A stretch of 64,000 nucleotides of DNA. Origin: Flavobacteriales bacterium. GTDB taxonomy: Bacteria; Bacteroidota; Bacteroidia; Flavobacteriales_F; PHOS-HE28. Within the stretch, counting starts at the first letter, position 1, and each line of letters begins with the position of its first letter. This document shows positions 63,561 to 64,000 of the stretch, piece after piece. The stretch covers positions 1 through 64,000 of the forward strand of contig JADKFY010000025.1 of assembly GCA_016717305.1 (NCBI GenBank), given 5' to 3'. The position numbers and the translations under genes were made by a program. Below the pieces are notes generated by a model. The model made no database searches and was not told where the DNA came from. It saw nothing but the letters and a program-made list of their open reading frames with translations.

Positions 63561-64000
63561 TCACTTCAATCCCGTCTTCATCAGAAAGTCGATCATCAGC
63601 TCGCGCGAGTTGCAACCTGTGCGCTCCACCACACGCCTTCGCAAGTCTTCTGTGCCGTTGTACTTAAGACCCAGCTTGTCCTCCATCTGCTTCATGGTCG
63701 GGAATGGGAGTCGGGCGTAGTGCAGTATGAATTCCTTTTCGCGCACGGTCATCGCGGCCACGATCCCTTCCAGGTCGCGTTCTTCTTGCAAGGCTTCATT
63801 TTCCCAGCTCAGGCGCATGGCCTTGGTAACCTCCTCGTTGTAGTAGAAGTCGTTCTTCACTACGCTGTGTATGGCACGGATCAACTCGGTGTAGTCGCAC
63901 GTCTTGTTCAGCACGGCACGCGCACCAACGCGCATGGCGCGGCGGTTAATGCAGGGGTCGGTCTGGAAACTGAAAAAGATGCATTTGGTGCGCGGGTGGT
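63561..64000 (-). CDS. Response regulator with LuxR-like output domain (cut by window end)
   Basis: The visible C-terminal 146 residues begin within the receiver domain (CIFFSFQTDPCINRRAMRVG, then ARAVLNKTCDYTELIRAIHS, with the conserved Lys in NKT). They continue through a linker helix to a LuxR-like HTH (MTVREKEFILHYARLPFPTM ... EDLRRRVVERTGCNSRELMI). This is the NarL/FixJ arrangement, with a poorly conserved output domain. The phospho-acceptor Asp and the start are outside the window. No cognate kinase is visible. Confidence 0.82.
   Translation of the reverse strand, partial: HPRTKCIFFSFQTDPCINRRAMRVGARAVLNKTCDYTELIRAIHSVVKNDFYYNEEVTKAMRLSWENEALQEERDLEGIVAAMTVREKEFILHYARLPFPTMKQMEDKLGLKYNGTEDLRRRVVERTGCNSRELMIDFLMKTGLK

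Overview
The window looks like a chromosomal piece of a Bacteroidota bacterium, probably a rather GC-rich member of or near the Flavobacteriales. Evidence: several secreted proteins carry a C-terminal type IX secretion (T9SS) sorting domain; promoters resemble the Bacteroidota -7 element TAnnTTTG; there is a fused CcoN-CcoO cbb3 oxidase, a Sec-type (clade II) nitrous oxide reductase cluster and a SusC-like TonB receptor. No rRNA, tRNA or CRISPR array was recognised. I cannot name the species.

Layout. 1-3.1 kb: a TonB receptor, cut by the window edge, divergent from a DtxR/MntR-type regulator and an NRAMP transporter fused to a universal-stress domain. 3.2-6.3 kb: smpB and PEP synthase. 6.3-10.8 kb: a lipoprotein, a DUF3037/HipA-like kinase pair, an imperfect inverted-repeat element and a T9SS protein. 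11.1-14.8 kb: a tight three-gene cassette of a ubiquitin/MoaD-like protein ending in Gly-Gly, a DUF4132 protein and an E1/ThiF-like enzyme; this is the best candidate here for an undescribed system. 15-22 kb: two T9SS proteins and small or poorly known genes. 22.6-35.1 kb: one long co-directional defence operon of a half-size HsdS, HsdM, Fic, HsdS, a membrane protein, an MBL-fold protein, HsdR, a metallopeptidase and a large protein built from RNA-polymerase-alpha-CTD, sigma-region-4 and HARE-like domains.

35.5-61.7 kb is a low-oxygen/denitrification region: a cysteine-dioxygenase-like cupin, a PAS histidine kinase and a response regulator fused to a Crp/Fnr DNA-binding module; fixI/ccoI; a divergent nos cluster (cytochrome c, nosZ, membrane protein, nosL, nosD, nosF, nosY, CopD-like); a fasciclin lipoprotein; class II ribonucleotide reductase; ccoS-NO-Q-P-G-H with a TauE/SafE-like gene; and a universal stress protein. 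A shared palindrome, CTGAC-N4-GTCAG or a close variant, lies before most of these transcription units. In eight of ten cases its centre is exactly 29.5 bp from a recognisable -7 element, the geometry of a class II Crp/Fnr activator site. I infer that the kinase and the receiver-Crp protein control this regulon.

61-64 kb: small genes, the third copy of an 86-bp hairpin element (other copies at 18.7 and 59.9 kb), a frameshifted paralogue of the fibronectin-III-like gene at 20.3 kb, a 21-bp tandem array and a response regulator cut by the window end.

Many genes downstream of 19.6 kb (nosZ, nosD, nrdJ, ccoNO, ccoG, hsdM, hsdR and others) are broken by one- or two-base shifts although both halves are well preserved. 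Uncorrected long-read consensus errors are the simplest explanation. I annotate these as single genes and state where the frame breaks.
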